In this document: positions 23,440-32,741 of the stretch, piece by piece
Position numbering within the stretch: the stretch's first letter is position 1
Layout: every line of letters starts with the position of its first letter
Source: Bacteroidales bacterium
Lineage (GTDB): Bacteria > Bacteroidota > Bacteroidia > Bacteroidales > ML635J-15
Length of the DNA stretch: 39,022 nucleotides
Assembly (NCBI GenBank): GCA_027858835.1
Contig: JAQIBY010000079.1
Span: forward strand, 1 to 39,022
Direction: 5' to 3'
The notes under the pieces: model-generated
Seen by the model: only the letters and a program-made list of their open reading frames with translations
The model's database searches: none
What the model was told of the DNA's origin: nothing
Made by a program: the position numbers and the translations under genes

Positions 23440-23575
23440 TATAAGCGGTGCGCCAGCCTTGTCTTGATATTTCGGGCAAGCGGTTAAAATGAATTGCCAG
23501 CAAAGCAATACGGCGGGTGTAGTTGTCCAGTGTTTGGCGAGGTAGGATAAAATTTGCTGTCAGATTAAATCCCAT
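23440..23575 (-). pseudogene. Fragment of a tyrosine recombinase (integrase) gene
   Basis: On the minus strand the ATG at 23575 opens a frame with LDNYTRRIALLAIHFNRLPE, which resembles the N-terminal SAM-like core-binding domain of IS91-associated tyrosine recombinases of Bacteroidetes. A shift to another frame gives LARNIKTRL, similar to the next conserved block (LARN), so a deletion and frameshift lie between. The catalytic domain is absent. The identification rests on a short stretch. Confidence 0.45.
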
Positions 23576-23624
23576 TTTTCACAAATTAATATTATCTTTA
23601 AATATATTTTAACAAAGCAATTAA

Positions 23625-25631
23625 ATGGCAAAAATAATCAGTTTGATTTTTATGCTTTTTGCAGCCCTATTTCAGCCAGGCGATTTATTTGCCCAGGTAC
23701 ATGTTGTGGGCGGCGATTATGATTATGCCCCTTTCTCATTTATTACTAAAACAGGAAATCCCAGCGGACTGGAAGTTGATGTGTTGGAAGCCATTGCCGC
23801 TTCAGGTGATTTGGAATTGAGCTATCATCTTAGCAGGTGGGGCAATGCGATAGCTAACATTCAATCAGGAAAAACGGATATTATTGTTGGAATCATTTTT
23901 TCAGAAGAAAGAGAAAAACATCTAGATTTTACCATTCCTATTCATACAGAATACTATTCTATTTTTATTCGCAAGGATTTGCCATTTGAAGATTTGTCGA
24001 GCTTATACGACTACAAACCAGCGGTTTTGGATAAGGATGTTTCAATAGAAAAGTATCTTGTTCCCATGGGATTGTTGAATGATTCTGTTTTGGCCATTTC
24101 AATACCTGACGCATTTTCTGCAATAGAACTGGGATTGGCTGATTATGTGTTAGCCCCAAACCTGGTTGGCTTATACGAGATTGAAAAAAACAATTATCAA
24201 AACATTGAAATTAAAGGACCGTCAATAATTCCCAGCATTTATTGCATGGCAGTTAAAAAAGGTGATACCCAATTGCTGAACATTTTGAATGATGGAATCT
24301 CGGAGTTGCGAAGGAATGGGAAACTCGCCGAAATACAGGAAAAATGGAGAGTTTATGAACCAGATGACCATAGTAATAGGGAAATTGCCCGAAATATTTG
24401 GATTGTATTTGTAATCGCAGTTGGTTTATTCATTCTTGTTTTTATTTGGGTTTGGCTACTTCGCAGGCAGATTAAAAAACAGACAGAAAGTATCAATCTT
24501 AAAAACCGGGAATTACAAAAAAGCGAGGAAAAATTCAGGATTATCACTGAAAACTCGAGCGACATTATCTGGCATCTGGATAGTAATTTTATTCTAACCT
24601 ATATCAGTCCGGCCGACGAAAGAATAAGAGGCTTCAACAGGAAAGAAGTCATTGGCAAATCCCTTTTTTCTATTTTAAAGCCCGAAGGAATTGAAATGCT
24701 AAAGGAGGCGAATAAAAAGCGAATGGCTGACCTGAGTAAAGGCATCCGTTTAGCTCCTGGGATATATGAGCTGGAAGAAGTTTGTAAAGATGGCAGTTAT
24801 GTTTGGGTTGAGGCCTCTGCAACGGCAATATATGATCAGGATGGGAAAATTTTCGGGTATCATGGTGTCTCGAGAGATATTTCAGAACGAAAAAAAGCCG
24901 AACTGTTGCTTAAAGAACGGGAAAGCCAGTTGAGAGAACTGAATTCCACGAAAGACAAACTGTTTTCAATTATAGCGCACGATTTAAGAAGTCCGTTTAA
25001 CGTCATCTTAGGCTTTACGGAACAATTAATTGAAAACATAAAAGATTTTGAGCTTGCTGAATCTGAAAAGTACCTGCAGATCATCAATTTATCGGCCAAA
25101 AACACACTTGTTTTACTCGACAATTTGTTACACTGGTCAAAAACGCAAACCGGAAAAAATATTTATAAACCGGAAAAAATACATCTGTCTGAAATTGTCA
25201 GGGAAATATTAGAGTTGTCAAAATCTCTCGCAAAAATTAAAGATATATCGTTGGAATACACTTATAATGAGGATTTTGAAGTATATGCGGATGTAAATAT
25301 GTTGAAAACAATTTTACGCAACCTTATTTCCAATGCCATAAAATACACTCACTCAAATGGAAAAATTGTTATTTCAGCAGTCCAAAATCAAAACAATATT
25401 GAAATTACGGTTACTGATAACGGAGTGGGTATGAGTGAAGAAAATAGAAGCAAATTATTTAAAATTGATACCAACATTACAACCCCCGGAACAGCAAACG
25501 AAAAAGGTTCAGGTTTAGGCTTGATACTATGTAAGGAATTTGTAGAAAAACATGGTGGAAAAATATGGGCAGAAAGTGAAGAAGGAAAGGGATCTACTTT
25601 TTATTTTACCCTTTCTTGTAATGTTAATTGA
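23625..25631 (+). CDS. Sensor histidine kinase with periplasmic solute-binding (SBP_bac_3) and PAS domains
   Basis: A 668-residue inner-membrane kinase. Signal peptide/anchor (1-23); periplasmic solute-binding family 3 domain (about 25-245, with YAPFSFITKTGNPSGLEVDV and DIIVGIIFSEEREKHLDFT, as in amino-acid-binding proteins); one membrane segment (about 250-272); PAS domain (about 300-425, with FRIITENSSDIIWHL); HisKA with phosphoacceptor H452 in IIAHDLRSPFN; HATPase with N box (about 565), DNGVGM (about 598) and GSGLGL (about 628). It likely senses a small periplasmic ligand, such as an amino acid, and phosphorylates a partner regulator. No response regulator gene lies nearby and no receiver domain is fused, so the partner is elsewhere. 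An imperfect -7 element (TATATTTT) lies at 23603-23610. Confidence 0.93.
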   Translation: MAKIISLIFMLFAALFQPGDLFAQVHVVGGDYDYAPFSFITKTGNPSGLEVDVLEAIAASGDLELSYHLSRWGNAIANIQSGKTDIIVGIIFSEEREKHLDFTIPIHTEYYSIFIRKDLPFEDLSSLYDYKPAVLDKDVSIEKYLVPMGLLNDSVLAISIPDAFSAIELGLADYVLAPNLVGLYEIEKNNYQNIEIKGPSIIPSIYCMAVKKGDTQLLNILNDGISELRRNGKLAEIQEKWRVYEPDDHSNREIARNIWIVFVIAVGLFILVFIWVWLLRRQIKKQTESINLKNRELQKSEEKFRIITENSSDIIWHLDSNFILTYISPADERIRGFNRKEVIGKSLFSILKPEGIEMLKEANKKRMADLSKGIRLAPGIYELEEVCKDGSYVWVEASATAIYDQDGKIFGYHGVSRDISERKKAELLLKERESQLRELNSTKDKLFSIIAHDLRSPFNVILGFTEQLIENIKDFELAESEKYLQIINLSAKNTLVLLDNLLHWSKTQTGKNIYKPEKIHLSEIVREILELSKSLAKIKDISLEYTYNEDFEVYADVNMLKTILRNLISNAIKYTHSNGKIVISAVQNQNNIEITVTDNGVGMSEENRSKLFKIDTNITTPGTANEKGSGLGLILCKEFVEKHGGKIWAESEEGKGSTFYFTLSCNVN

Positions 25632-25968
25632 AAAAAAGAATTGCAGTATTTAAAAGGTAATAAAACAATTGGCTACACAAGGAAAGAATTGCCTATTGTT
25701 TTTCTGTCTGCACCATCCGAAAGCTTTCGGATTGATGTTTAATTGGTATAACTTGTCGATGTGATTTTCAAATTCAGGAACGGCAATTTTCGCCTGTTCT
25801 AGAATAGTTGGTGATGTTCTTTTACTCAAAATCATATCGGTTTGATAGGTTGGAGCTTCGAAATCCCGACATCCGCATATTGCCAACGTTAGCACCAAAC
25901 CGAAAAGCATTTGCGACAATAATACATTAGACAAAAAAACGATTAAATCTCACAAATAATTATTTTTT
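25632..25968. other. Intergenic region, 337 bases, with a possible gene relic
   Basis: Contains a perfect 18-base palindrome ATCCGAAAGCTTTCGGAT (25715-25732), an AACGTT-centred motif (25885-25890) and a minus-strand ORF of 94 codons that may be a relic (see separate entry). No clear terminator for the kinase gene is seen. Confidence 0.5.
25650..25934 (-). pseudogene. Doubtful 94-codon ORF, possible gene relic
   Basis: The N-terminal part looks like a lipoprotein signal by chance (FGLVLTLAICGC) because it reads through an AACGTT-type intergenic motif. The middle (about 24-70, DFEAPTYQTDMILSKRTS and EFENHIDKLYQL) has protein-like composition but is not recognised. Upstream there is no promoter. 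It may be the 3' part of a lost gene or chance. Kept only as a doubtful entry. Confidence 0.25.
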
Positions 25969-27207
25969 ATGATCAAAAAGACACTAATATTATCTACACT
26001 ATTATTTCTACTAATTAGTAACGCTTTTTCACAGGCTTATGGTTGGCAGAGTCTAGATTTCATAGCTCAAGAAAAATTATTTTCGGTTAAGTGCATTAAT
26101 GATGACATTGCCATATGTGTTGGTGAAAATGGATATATCATTAAAACAATAGATGGAGGCGAACAATGGTCTCAAATACAATCTAATACTGCTAACACTT
26201 TAAACAAGATTGATTTCATTAATGATACTTTAGGCTTTATATTAGGAAATAACGGAACAATACTTAAAACGACAGATGCTGGTAACTCATGGGATAACAT
26301 TGGAATAGAATCTCAATTTCATTTTCGCGAATTTTCTGCAATAAACGAAAACGCTTTTTGGGTAGCTGGTGATAATACGAATAATAATATTTGGCCTGGA
26401 GGAGACAAAGGAATTTTATTAAAAACAATTAATTGTGGTGCAACTTGGTCAATTGATTCTTCATTTAACAATGGAATTCATTCTGTTTCATTTGTTAACA
26501 TTGACACTGGTTACATTTGCACAAATGGACTTCAAAAGACAACAAACTCAGGGATATCGTTTGAAGCTATTGATCCACAAATAAATACTGAAGAACATAA
26601 TGGAACCTTAAACAATGTTAAATTTGTAAATGATAGTATTGGCTTCATTTCAATGAATTCCACAGGTGGAATTTTTAAAACTTCAGATTCTGGTATTACT
26701 TGGCAAACGGTTTCTGACCAGTGGGGTATTTTTGATTTTAAAGTTATTGATACTTGTTCCGTTTATTGCTTATGGTATGATATGCCGGGTGAAGCTTCTG
26801 GGTGGGCTTTTTGTTGCGAAGAAAACATTGTTCCAATAATAGAAAGCTATTATTTCAATGATGTAAGTTTCAAAAACAATATTGGCTTTGGTGCTGGTAG
26901 GCACACCGGTTACACACCTATTCGGGACAAAAGAATTTGCAAATGGGGGATTCTCGCTGAAAATAGTTCTGACAATTTAAATCTAGATTTTGAAGTACAT
27001 CCGAATCCGACTAATGGAAACGTTAAGATTCTTTTGCCATCACATCTAGTAAACTTTGAAATTGAACTTCTTGACTTAAATGGACAAATTTTGCAAAAGA
27101 AACAAAATATTGATCATTTAAACTTGAATAATTATTCTTCAGGCACTTATTTAATAAAAGTAACTGGAGAAGGTTTTACGAAACAGAAAAAAGTAATTAT
27201 TTATTGA
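25969..27207 (+). CDS. Secreted YCF48/BNR-repeat-like protein with T9SS sorting domain
   Basis: A 412-residue protein with a signal peptide (about 1-21, NAFSQ). The body carries repeats of the photosystem II assembly factor YCF48/sialidase-like propeller type: GENGYIIKTIDGGEQWSQI (about 52-70), GNNGTILKTTDAGNSWDNI (about 93-111), GILLKTINCGATWSI (about 145-160) and GGIFKTSDSGITWQTV (about 230). The C-terminal part (about 340-412) is a T9SS type A sorting domain (VHPNPTNGN, SGTYLIKVTG, KKVIIY). It is therefore a cell-surface or secreted beta-propeller. Its ligand is unknown. It stands alone between accessory genes, with low GC like the methyltransferase gene. Confidence 0.88.
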   Translation: MIKKTLILSTLLFLLISNAFSQAYGWQSLDFIAQEKLFSVKCINDDIAICVGENGYIIKTIDGGEQWSQIQSNTANTLNKIDFINDTLGFILGNNGTILKTTDAGNSWDNIGIESQFHFREFSAINENAFWVAGDNTNNNIWPGGDKGILLKTINCGATWSIDSSFNNGIHSVSFVNIDTGYICTNGLQKTTNSGISFEAIDPQINTEEHNGTLNNVKFVNDSIGFISMNSTGGIFKTSDSGITWQTVSDQWGIFDFKVIDTCSVYCLWYDMPGEASGWAFCCEENIVPIIESYYFNDVSFKNNIGFGAGRHTGYTPIRDKRICKWGILAENSSDNLNLDFEVHPNPTNGNVKILLPSHLVNFEIELLDLNGQILQKKQNIDHLNLNNYSSGTYLIKVTGEGFTKQKKVIIY

Positions 27208-27689
27208 GTTCAAACGTTCAGCTGCTAGCAGTACCTATATGTAATGCGAAAGGCGTGGAAACTTGGACGTGAGCCCCGTTTTCGAACATCGCCAATCAGC
27301 CAGCGTTCGACTGAGCTCACGCTGAAGTCTGGCTGATGGTTTTAGTGCAAAAATTTAAGGTTCTACTGCAAACTTTGTGGAATATGATGAAAAGATGGTA
27401 AATATTTAGGTTTACGAAACACGGCTTCTTTGTCCTGATGCAAACGGGTACACGGAATTTCTGGGTTACTAATTTATCTCCTCATTCATTAACTACATTT
27501 CGTTCAGTTATGAATAATTCAAAATATTATTTCTTCCACTGAATTTGCAGTAGAACCAAAGTTATTATCAAATTTAAAACTAATTGTTCAAAAATGCGAA
27601 TATTTCTAAAACATTTTCAAGAAAAATGCTGGAATTAAAGCGGACTTTCTAATATTTATAACGTGCAAGCATTCTAAAAAGGGTGTATT
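27208..27689. other. Intergenic region, 482 bases, with hairpin and inverted-repeat element
   Basis: Contains an AAACGTT motif at 27212-27218, a hairpin with 9-bp perfect arms (27295-27303 and 27329-27337), and a pair of 14-bp inverted repeats (27359-27372 and 27544-27557). No ORF or promoter is seen. Confidence 0.6.
27359..27557. mobile_element. Candidate MITE: 199-bp segment with 14-bp terminal inverted repeats
   Basis: The ends are GGTTCTACTGCAAA and its exact reverse complement. Similarity continues inward after a short gap with GTGGAA in both arms. There is no ORF inside. The ends recall those of ISL3-type elements by eye. No clear target duplication is visible. Confidence 0.45.
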
Positions 27690-28145
27690 TTACTTGCATT
27701 CCACCTGATCCTTTATCGATTTTAATAATTTCAAAATCAGGCCTGTTTCAAAGGCTGAAACCAATGCGCCGTCAGAAAAGCGATTGCTGCGAATAATCAC
27801 AGTAATCAGCTTGCATTTTGTCGGGATATCAATTATGTCATAATTGAACTGTGTATCGTTTAGCATTTTTCGACCTTCATCCCACATATTCCAATTAAAA
27901 GGTATGACAATTGGTAAATCATACACAATTTTATGAAAACGAGAAACAATTGAAGATTCATGCCAATAGGGCATAGTTATCGTACCGTCGTGATTTTTCT
28001 CACCACCTTTCATTTCCCCAAATTTTGTGGTCTTTTCAATTTCAGGGATTAATTCAAATAATGGTTTCCAATCACTTGTCGAAAATCCATTGATTATTTC
28101 GGTGTAGTTATTTTCATTTAAATTCATACAGTTGTTTTTAGGCAA
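27690..28145 (-). CDS. DUF6508-like hypothetical protein
   Basis: A 151-residue soluble protein. The pattern FGEMKGGEKNHDGTITMPYWHESSIVSRF followed by YDLPIVIPFNWNMWDEGRKML and IIRSNRFSDGALVSAFETGLILKLLKSI fits the DUF6508 family as I recall it. No biochemical function is known for that family. Met codons at 28145 and 28127 are both possible starts; the second would drop six residues. The flanks are repeat-rich (MITE-like segment downstream, REP-like hairpin upstream), so it is probably an accessory gene. Confidence 0.65.
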   Translation of the reverse strand: MPKNNCMNLNENNYTEIINGFSTSDWKPLFELIPEIEKTTKFGEMKGGEKNHDGTITMPYWHESSIVSRFHKIVYDLPIVIPFNWNMWDEGRKMLNDTQFNYDIIDIPTKCKLITVIIRSNRFSDGALVSAFETGLILKLLKSIKDQVECK

Positions 28146-28299
28146 TAGGTGATATATCAGTATTCATGATTTCTCTTGCGAATTTTCTCATAGGGAACTA
28201 GTATTTAACAAATTTAAGGCATTTTTTATGTTTTTGTTACGATTTTTCGCAAAAAAAAGCAAAAATCCCACCAAAAACCGCTTCTATGTATTGTCTTAC

Positions 28300-28325
28300 G
28301 CCCGGACTGCGTTCCTTGTCCGGGC
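28300..28325. repeat. REP-like GC-rich hairpin
   Basis: Perfect 8-bp arms GCCCGGAC and GTCCGGGC around a 10-base loop, followed by CCCTAAGGG and a repeated TGTGGCT. It is much more GC-rich than its surroundings. It resembles a mobile REP-type unit. Confidence 0.5.
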
Positions 28326-28394
28326 TTACCAACATCTTGTCCCTAAGGGAACAGGCTGTGGCTATTTTTTTTGTGGCTCACCAGAAAAAAAAAC

Positions 28395-28760
28395 TTACAA
28401 TCCGTTTTCTACAAATTGTATTTTCATTCCGTTCGGATCTTTAATAAAAAAGAATTTCATTTTCGGATTCGGCTGAAACGGTCCGCTTTCTATTTTAATT
28501 CCTTTGGATTTCATAAGCTGCAACATATCATCCAGAGAATCAACTTCAAATCCCCATGAAATGTCTGTACCGGGATTGATGCTTGTTTTGTTTTTATCGA
28601 AAATCAGTTCAACTTTAGTTTCTCCGTCTCCGAGAAATGCAATTTCTACATCCGCACCTGCCTTGAATTTCGCATTCAGCGCAAGTCCGATGATTTTTTC
28701 GTAAAAGTTTAAGGATTCCTCCATGTCCTTTACATACAGTGTACTCCAACAAAATTTCAT
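28395..28760 (-). CDS. VOC (glyoxalase/bleomycin resistance/dioxygenase) family protein
   Basis: A 121-residue cytoplasmic protein made of one pair of beta-alpha-beta-beta-beta modules: MKFCWSTLYVKDMEESLNFYEKIIGL at the start, KVELIFDK in the middle, and KFFFIKDPNGMKIQFVEN at the end. These are the usual landmarks of the vicinal-oxygen-chelate fold, in which a metal or a hydrophobic drug is bound between modules. Enzyme activity and substrate cannot be assigned. It is monocistronic and lies between a REP-like hairpin and the M23 peptidase gene. Confidence 0.85.
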   Translation of the reverse strand: MKFCWSTLYVKDMEESLNFYEKIIGLALNAKFKAGADVEIAFLGDGETKVELIFDKNKTSINPGTDISWGFEVDSLDDMLQLMKSKGIKIESGPFQPNPKMKFFFIKDPNGMKIQFVENGL

Positions 28761-28922
28761 ACGTATTTTCGTTTAAATTATGTAAAACAAGATACGAAAA
28801 TCGCTGAATGAAAAAAAATGAAAGCATCATTGATGTTCAATAAAACAAAGAATGTTAATTTATTGTATGAGATTCAAGAGATAATAATGTAAAAGCACGT
28901 AAAACTCTAAAGAAATGTAATC

Positions 28923-29906
28923 TTAATTCTCAGCAAGTAGTTTTGCCTCAATATTACGCTGAGCCTGTTCCAGCAGCTCATCATACTGCTTGCTTGTCAG
29001 GGTAATCTGATAATTAATTGGACTAATGTGTCGTCCGTTGACATGCACCTCATAATGCAAATGAGGACCTAAAGAAAGTCCGGTACTGCCAACGTTTCCA
29101 ATCTGCTGCCCACGTACCACATGTTCGCCTTCTTTTACGGTAATTTTCTGTAAGTGAGCGTATAAGCTGGATAATCCATCCACGCCGTGATCAATAATAA
29201 CATATTTTCCATAGCCGTTGGAACGATAATCTGCAAATTCAATTACTCCATCTCCGGAAGCATATACAGGCGTTCCAAATGAAGCAGTATGATCAACTCC
29301 TTTATGAAAATGGGTAAAACCTGTTACCGGATTTCTTCTGTATCCATAGTCTGTACCAAAACGAATAATATCATCATTATGGATAGGCGTAATTGCCGGA
29401 GTACATTTCATTCGCAAGCTTTCTTCTTCCAGTGCTTTGCCGATTTCTAGAAACGAATTTTCCTGAACCGCAAGTTTCCGATTAATCTGATCAAGATTCT
29501 TTTGAATTTCAACAACAACATCACTGTATTTATGTCCTGAAAAGCTATGATACTTATCAAATCCACCAAATCCAGAGTTTCGAATATTCATCGGAATGCT
29601 ATCCAATTGATAAATTGCACGATAAATTTCATTATCCTGATTGGCTAAATCTTGCAAATTTTCATGAAAATTTGTTAAACTATCGTTAATTGCTGCTAAA
29701 TCATGCGCCATTTTTTCATTTTCTTCCCGTAAAACCTTATCAGAAGGAGTGTCAAAAAATGCAAAGTATCCAAGCAACAAAATTAGCGATAAAAGTGCTG
29801 AACTAAGCACATGGCGAAATCCTTTAAAGAGGCTTCTCTTAAGGCTTCTGCGTACTTTTTCGTAGCTCAGACTCTCTGTATTGAATTTATATTTTATTCT
29901 ACTCAT
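28923..29906 (-). CDS. Membrane-anchored M23 family peptidoglycan endopeptidase
   Basis: A 327-residue protein with a basic cytoplasmic start, one membrane anchor (about 34-51) and a coiled-coil region (about 55-165). The LytM/M23 domain (about 185-300) contains H201 and D205 in HFHKGVD, and H282/H284 in PHLHYEV, the zinc ligands and catalytic His, plus H251 in SLYAHLQ; the active set appears complete. It cuts peptide cross-links in peptidoglycan from the periplasmic side, or serves in division or envelope growth. It is transcribed divergently from alaS, 130 bases apart; an M23 gene beside alaS is common in Bacteroidetes. The residue set suggests an active enzyme, not a degenerate EnvC-type activator. 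Confidence 0.92.
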   Translation of the reverse strand: MSRIKYKFNTESLSYEKVRRSLKRSLFKGFRHVLSSALLSLILLLGYFAFFDTPSDKVLREENEKMAHDLAAINDSLTNFHENLQDLANQDNEIYRAIYQLDSIPMNIRNSGFGGFDKYHSFSGHKYSDVVVEIQKNLDQINRKLAVQENSFLEIGKALEEESLRMKCTPAITPIHNDDIIRFGTDYGYRRNPVTGFTHFHKGVDHTASFGTPVYASGDGVIEFADYRSNGYGKYVIIDHGVDGLSSLYAHLQKITVKEGEHVVRGQQIGNVGSTGLSLGPHLHYEVHVNGRHISPINYQITLTSKQYDELLEQAQRNIEAKLLAEN

Positions 29907-29984
29907 AATGAATTATTTAGGTTCTCAAATGGAATTTCCATAGGAAAACTCTCAAATTCTGGCTGCAAATTTAATAAATTCCTG

Positions 29985-29992
29985 TAACTTTG
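29985..29992 (+). promoter_or_regulatory. Bacteroidetes -7 promoter element for alaS
   Basis: An exact TAACTTTG, 45 bases before the alaS start; the leader would be about 38 bases. No clear -33 TTTG is visible. Confidence 0.6.
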
Positions 29993-30036
29993 CATGCATT
30001 TGAAAAGAATTTTAACACAGTAAACTGTTAACAACT

Positions 30037-32661
30037 ATGACATCACAAGAAATTCGCGATAAATTCTTAAGTTTTTTTGAGGATAAAAACCACTTAATTG
30101 TGGATTCTGCACCCATGGTTTTGAAAAATGATCCAACCCTCATGTTTACCAACGCAGGGATGAATCAGTTTAAAGATGTGTTTCTCGGACACGGAAAACC
30201 TAAAGCGTCACGATTAGTTGATTCTCAGAAGTGTCTGAGGGTTTCTGGCAAACATAACGATTTAGAAGAAGTCGGGCAGGATACCTATCATCATACCATG
30301 TTTGAAATGCTTGGAAACTGGTCTTTCGGCGATTATTTTAAGGAAGATGCCATTAATTTTGCATGGGAATTACTTACAAAGGAATACGGCATTGATGAAA
30401 GCACTTTATATGTAACAATTTTTGAAGGCGATGAGCAGGACGGGCTTTTACCGGACACCGAAGCCGGAAAAATTTGGAAAAAAATGGTTCCCCAGGAAAG
30501 AATTTTGCCCGGAAATAAAAAAGATAACTTCTGGGAAATGGGAGAATCCGGGCCCTGTGGTCCTTGTTCGGAAATTCATGTAGATATTCGTTCTGAAAAA
30601 GAAAAAGCAGAAATTCCAGGTGCTGAGCTTGTCAATAAAGATCATCCGCAAGTCATTGAAATATGGAATCTTGTGTTTATTCAGTTTAATCGCAAAGCGG
30701 ATGGAAGTCTGGAATCCTTACCGAAAAAACATATTGATACCGGAATGGGGCTTGAGCGCCTGGCAATGGTCTTGCAAGGAAAACAATCCAATTATGATAC
30801 CGATATTTTTCAGCCGATTATTCAGAAATTGGCGAAAATGTCCGGCGTGAAATACGGTCAGAAAAAGAAAGTGGATGTCGCTTTGCGTGTGATTGCAGAC
30901 CATTTAAGGGCTGTTAGTTTTTCAATAGCCGACGGACAATTGCCCTCAAATGTGAAAGCAGGATATGTTATTCGTCGGATTTTGCGTCGTGCCATCCGTT
31001 ACGGATATTCTTTCCTTGGTTTCCGTGAAGCCTTTATGTATGAGTTGGTTGATAATCTTGACGAGATAATGGGAAAAGCTTATCCGGAGCTTCGTGCCCA
31101 GAAAAAACTCATTAAAAAAGTGATGATGGAGGAGGAAAACACCTTCTTCAGAACCTTGTCCAAAGGTATGGATATGTTGGATAAAATTATTTCAGAAACA
31201 AAATCTAATGATTACAGGGTGATTAGCGGCGAAGATGCATTTTCCCTTTATGATACCTTCGGATTTCCATTCGATTTAACGGATTTGGTGGCCAGAGAAA
31301 ATAAGCTTGTTGTCAATCGAAAAGAATTTGATGATTGCATGGCGCAACAAAAAGAAAGAGGACGCAAAGATGCGAAAAAAGACACAGGCGACTGGACCGT
31401 TCTTTTACAGGATGATGTGGAGGAATTTGTTGGGTACGACCAGCTTGAAGCCGATGTCAAAATCACGAAATATCGTAAAATCACGAAAAAGAAAACCGAT
31501 TATTACCAACTTGTTTTCAATTATACCCCGTTTTATGCGGAATCCGGCGGACAAGTCGGCGATAAAGGCTATCTTACTGATGGGAAAGAGCGCATTGAAA
31601 TCCTTGATACGCAGGATGAAAACGGTTTGATTGTTCATTTGACAAAAAAATTACCAGCAAACCCAAAAACTGAGTTTAAAGTGCAGGTTAATGAGGCGGC
31701 ACGGAAAAATGCAGCGGCTCATCATACTGCAACTCACTTAATGCACAGGGCTTTACGCGATGTGCTCGGAGTGCATGTTGAGCAAAAAGGTTCAGCTGTA
31801 CATCCGGATTATTTCCGTTTTGATTTTTCACATTTTGAAAAACTCAGCGATGAAGAAATCCGTAAAGTGGAAATTGCTGTGAATGAGAAGATTCGTGAAA
31901 ACATCTCTCAGAAAGAACATCGTGCCATTCCTTTAGATGATGCAAAAGAGATGGGTGCCATGGCTTTATTCGGCGAAAAATACGGCGATATTGTTCGAGT
32001 TGTCCGTTTTGATGATTCTGTTGAATTGTGCGGTGGAACACATGCTGCATCAACAGGAGAACTTGGATTCTTTAAGATTCTGGTTGAAACGTCGGTTGCT
32101 TCCGGTATTCGACGGATTGAGGCAGTGGTAGGGGAAGCGGCTCAAAATGCCATTTTCGATGCATTCGATACACTTACGCAAGTGAAGGCCCGCTTTAAAA
32201 GCGCGAAAAACATTGTGCAGACTTTGGATAACTCGCTAGAAGAAAATGCAAAATTGCAGGACAGCGTGAAATTAATGCAAAATGCATTGATTGATAAAAT
32301 GATGGGACAATTGGAACGTCAGGCTGAGGATGTCGGTGATTATAAGCTGATTCGCTCAGTGCTCGACGGCGCAAACCCTGCTATGCTAAAAGATATTGCA
32401 TTCCGTTTCCGTAATAAAGGCAATACAATTGTTGTACTGGGAGCTCAGCTTGCCGGTAAACCGAATTTAGTGCTCCTTATTCCAGATGAAATTGTGAAAG
32501 AATATGAACTGAATGCCGGAACAATGATTCGTTCTGCTGCCAAAGCAATTCAAGGCGGAGGCGGAGGGCAGGCCTTTTTTGCAACTGCCGGAGGGAGCAA
32601 GGCTGATGGTCTGGATAAAGCCTTAGATGAGCTCAAAAATCATTTTGTTGAGATATTATAA
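30037..32661 (+). CDS. alaS: Alanine--tRNA ligase
   Basis: An 874-residue class II aminoacyl-tRNA synthetase of normal length. The aminoacylation core starts SQEIRDKFLSFFEDKNHLIVDSAP and contains MFTNAGMNQFKDVFLG. The tRNA-recognition and editing domains follow. The editing-domain zinc site is HHTATH (H563, H567) with CGGTH (C665, H669). The C-Ala domain ends with GGGGGQAFFATAGGSKADGLDKAL. It charges tRNA-Ala and clears Ser/Gly-tRNA-Ala. It is transcribed from its own promoter (29985). The pseudouridine synthase gene follows 80 bases later. No anomalies were seen. Confidence 0.98.
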   Translation: MTSQEIRDKFLSFFEDKNHLIVDSAPMVLKNDPTLMFTNAGMNQFKDVFLGHGKPKASRLVDSQKCLRVSGKHNDLEEVGQDTYHHTMFEMLGNWSFGDYFKEDAINFAWELLTKEYGIDESTLYVTIFEGDEQDGLLPDTEAGKIWKKMVPQERILPGNKKDNFWEMGESGPCGPCSEIHVDIRSEKEKAEIPGAELVNKDHPQVIEIWNLVFIQFNRKADGSLESLPKKHIDTGMGLERLAMVLQGKQSNYDTDIFQPIIQKLAKMSGVKYGQKKKVDVALRVIADHLRAVSFSIADGQLPSNVKAGYVIRRILRRAIRYGYSFLGFREAFMYELVDNLDEIMGKAYPELRAQKKLIKKVMMEEENTFFRTLSKGMDMLDKIISETKSNDYRVISGEDAFSLYDTFGFPFDLTDLVARENKLVVNRKEFDDCMAQQKERGRKDAKKDTGDWTVLLQDDVEEFVGYDQLEADVKITKYRKITKKKTDYYQLVFNYTPFYAESGGQVGDKGYLTDGKERIEILDTQDENGLIVHLTKKLPANPKTEFKVQVNEAARKNAAAHHTATHLMHRALRDVLGVHVEQKGSAVHPDYFRFDFSHFEKLSDEEIRKVEIAVNEKIRENISQKEHRAIPLDDAKEMGAMALFGEKYGDIVRVVRFDDSVELCGGTHAASTGELGFFKILVETSVASGIRRIEAVVGEAAQNAIFDAFDTLTQVKARFKSAKNIVQTLDNSLEENAKLQDSVKLMQNALIDKMMGQLERQAEDVGDYKLIRSVLDGANPAMLKDIAFRFRNKGNTIVVLGAQLAGKPNLVLLIPDEIVKEYELNAGTMIRSAAKAIQGGGGGQAFFATAGGSKADGLDKALDELKNHFVEIL

Positions 32662-32741
32662 GTACGCATTTTACTTAATGAGATTGTTTAACTAATTGCT
32701 TTTAAGTAATAATAAATCAAATAGTTTAAGAATATATATAT

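Noticed and set aside
27295-27337. tRNA-like or terminator reading of the hairpin
   Set aside because: No cloverleaf can be formed and no T-run follows the stem.
28228-28476. Plus-strand ORF of 82 codons
   Set aside because: It reads through a poly-A/T stretch and a REP-like hairpin and then overlaps the VOC gene antisense; composition is not protein-like.
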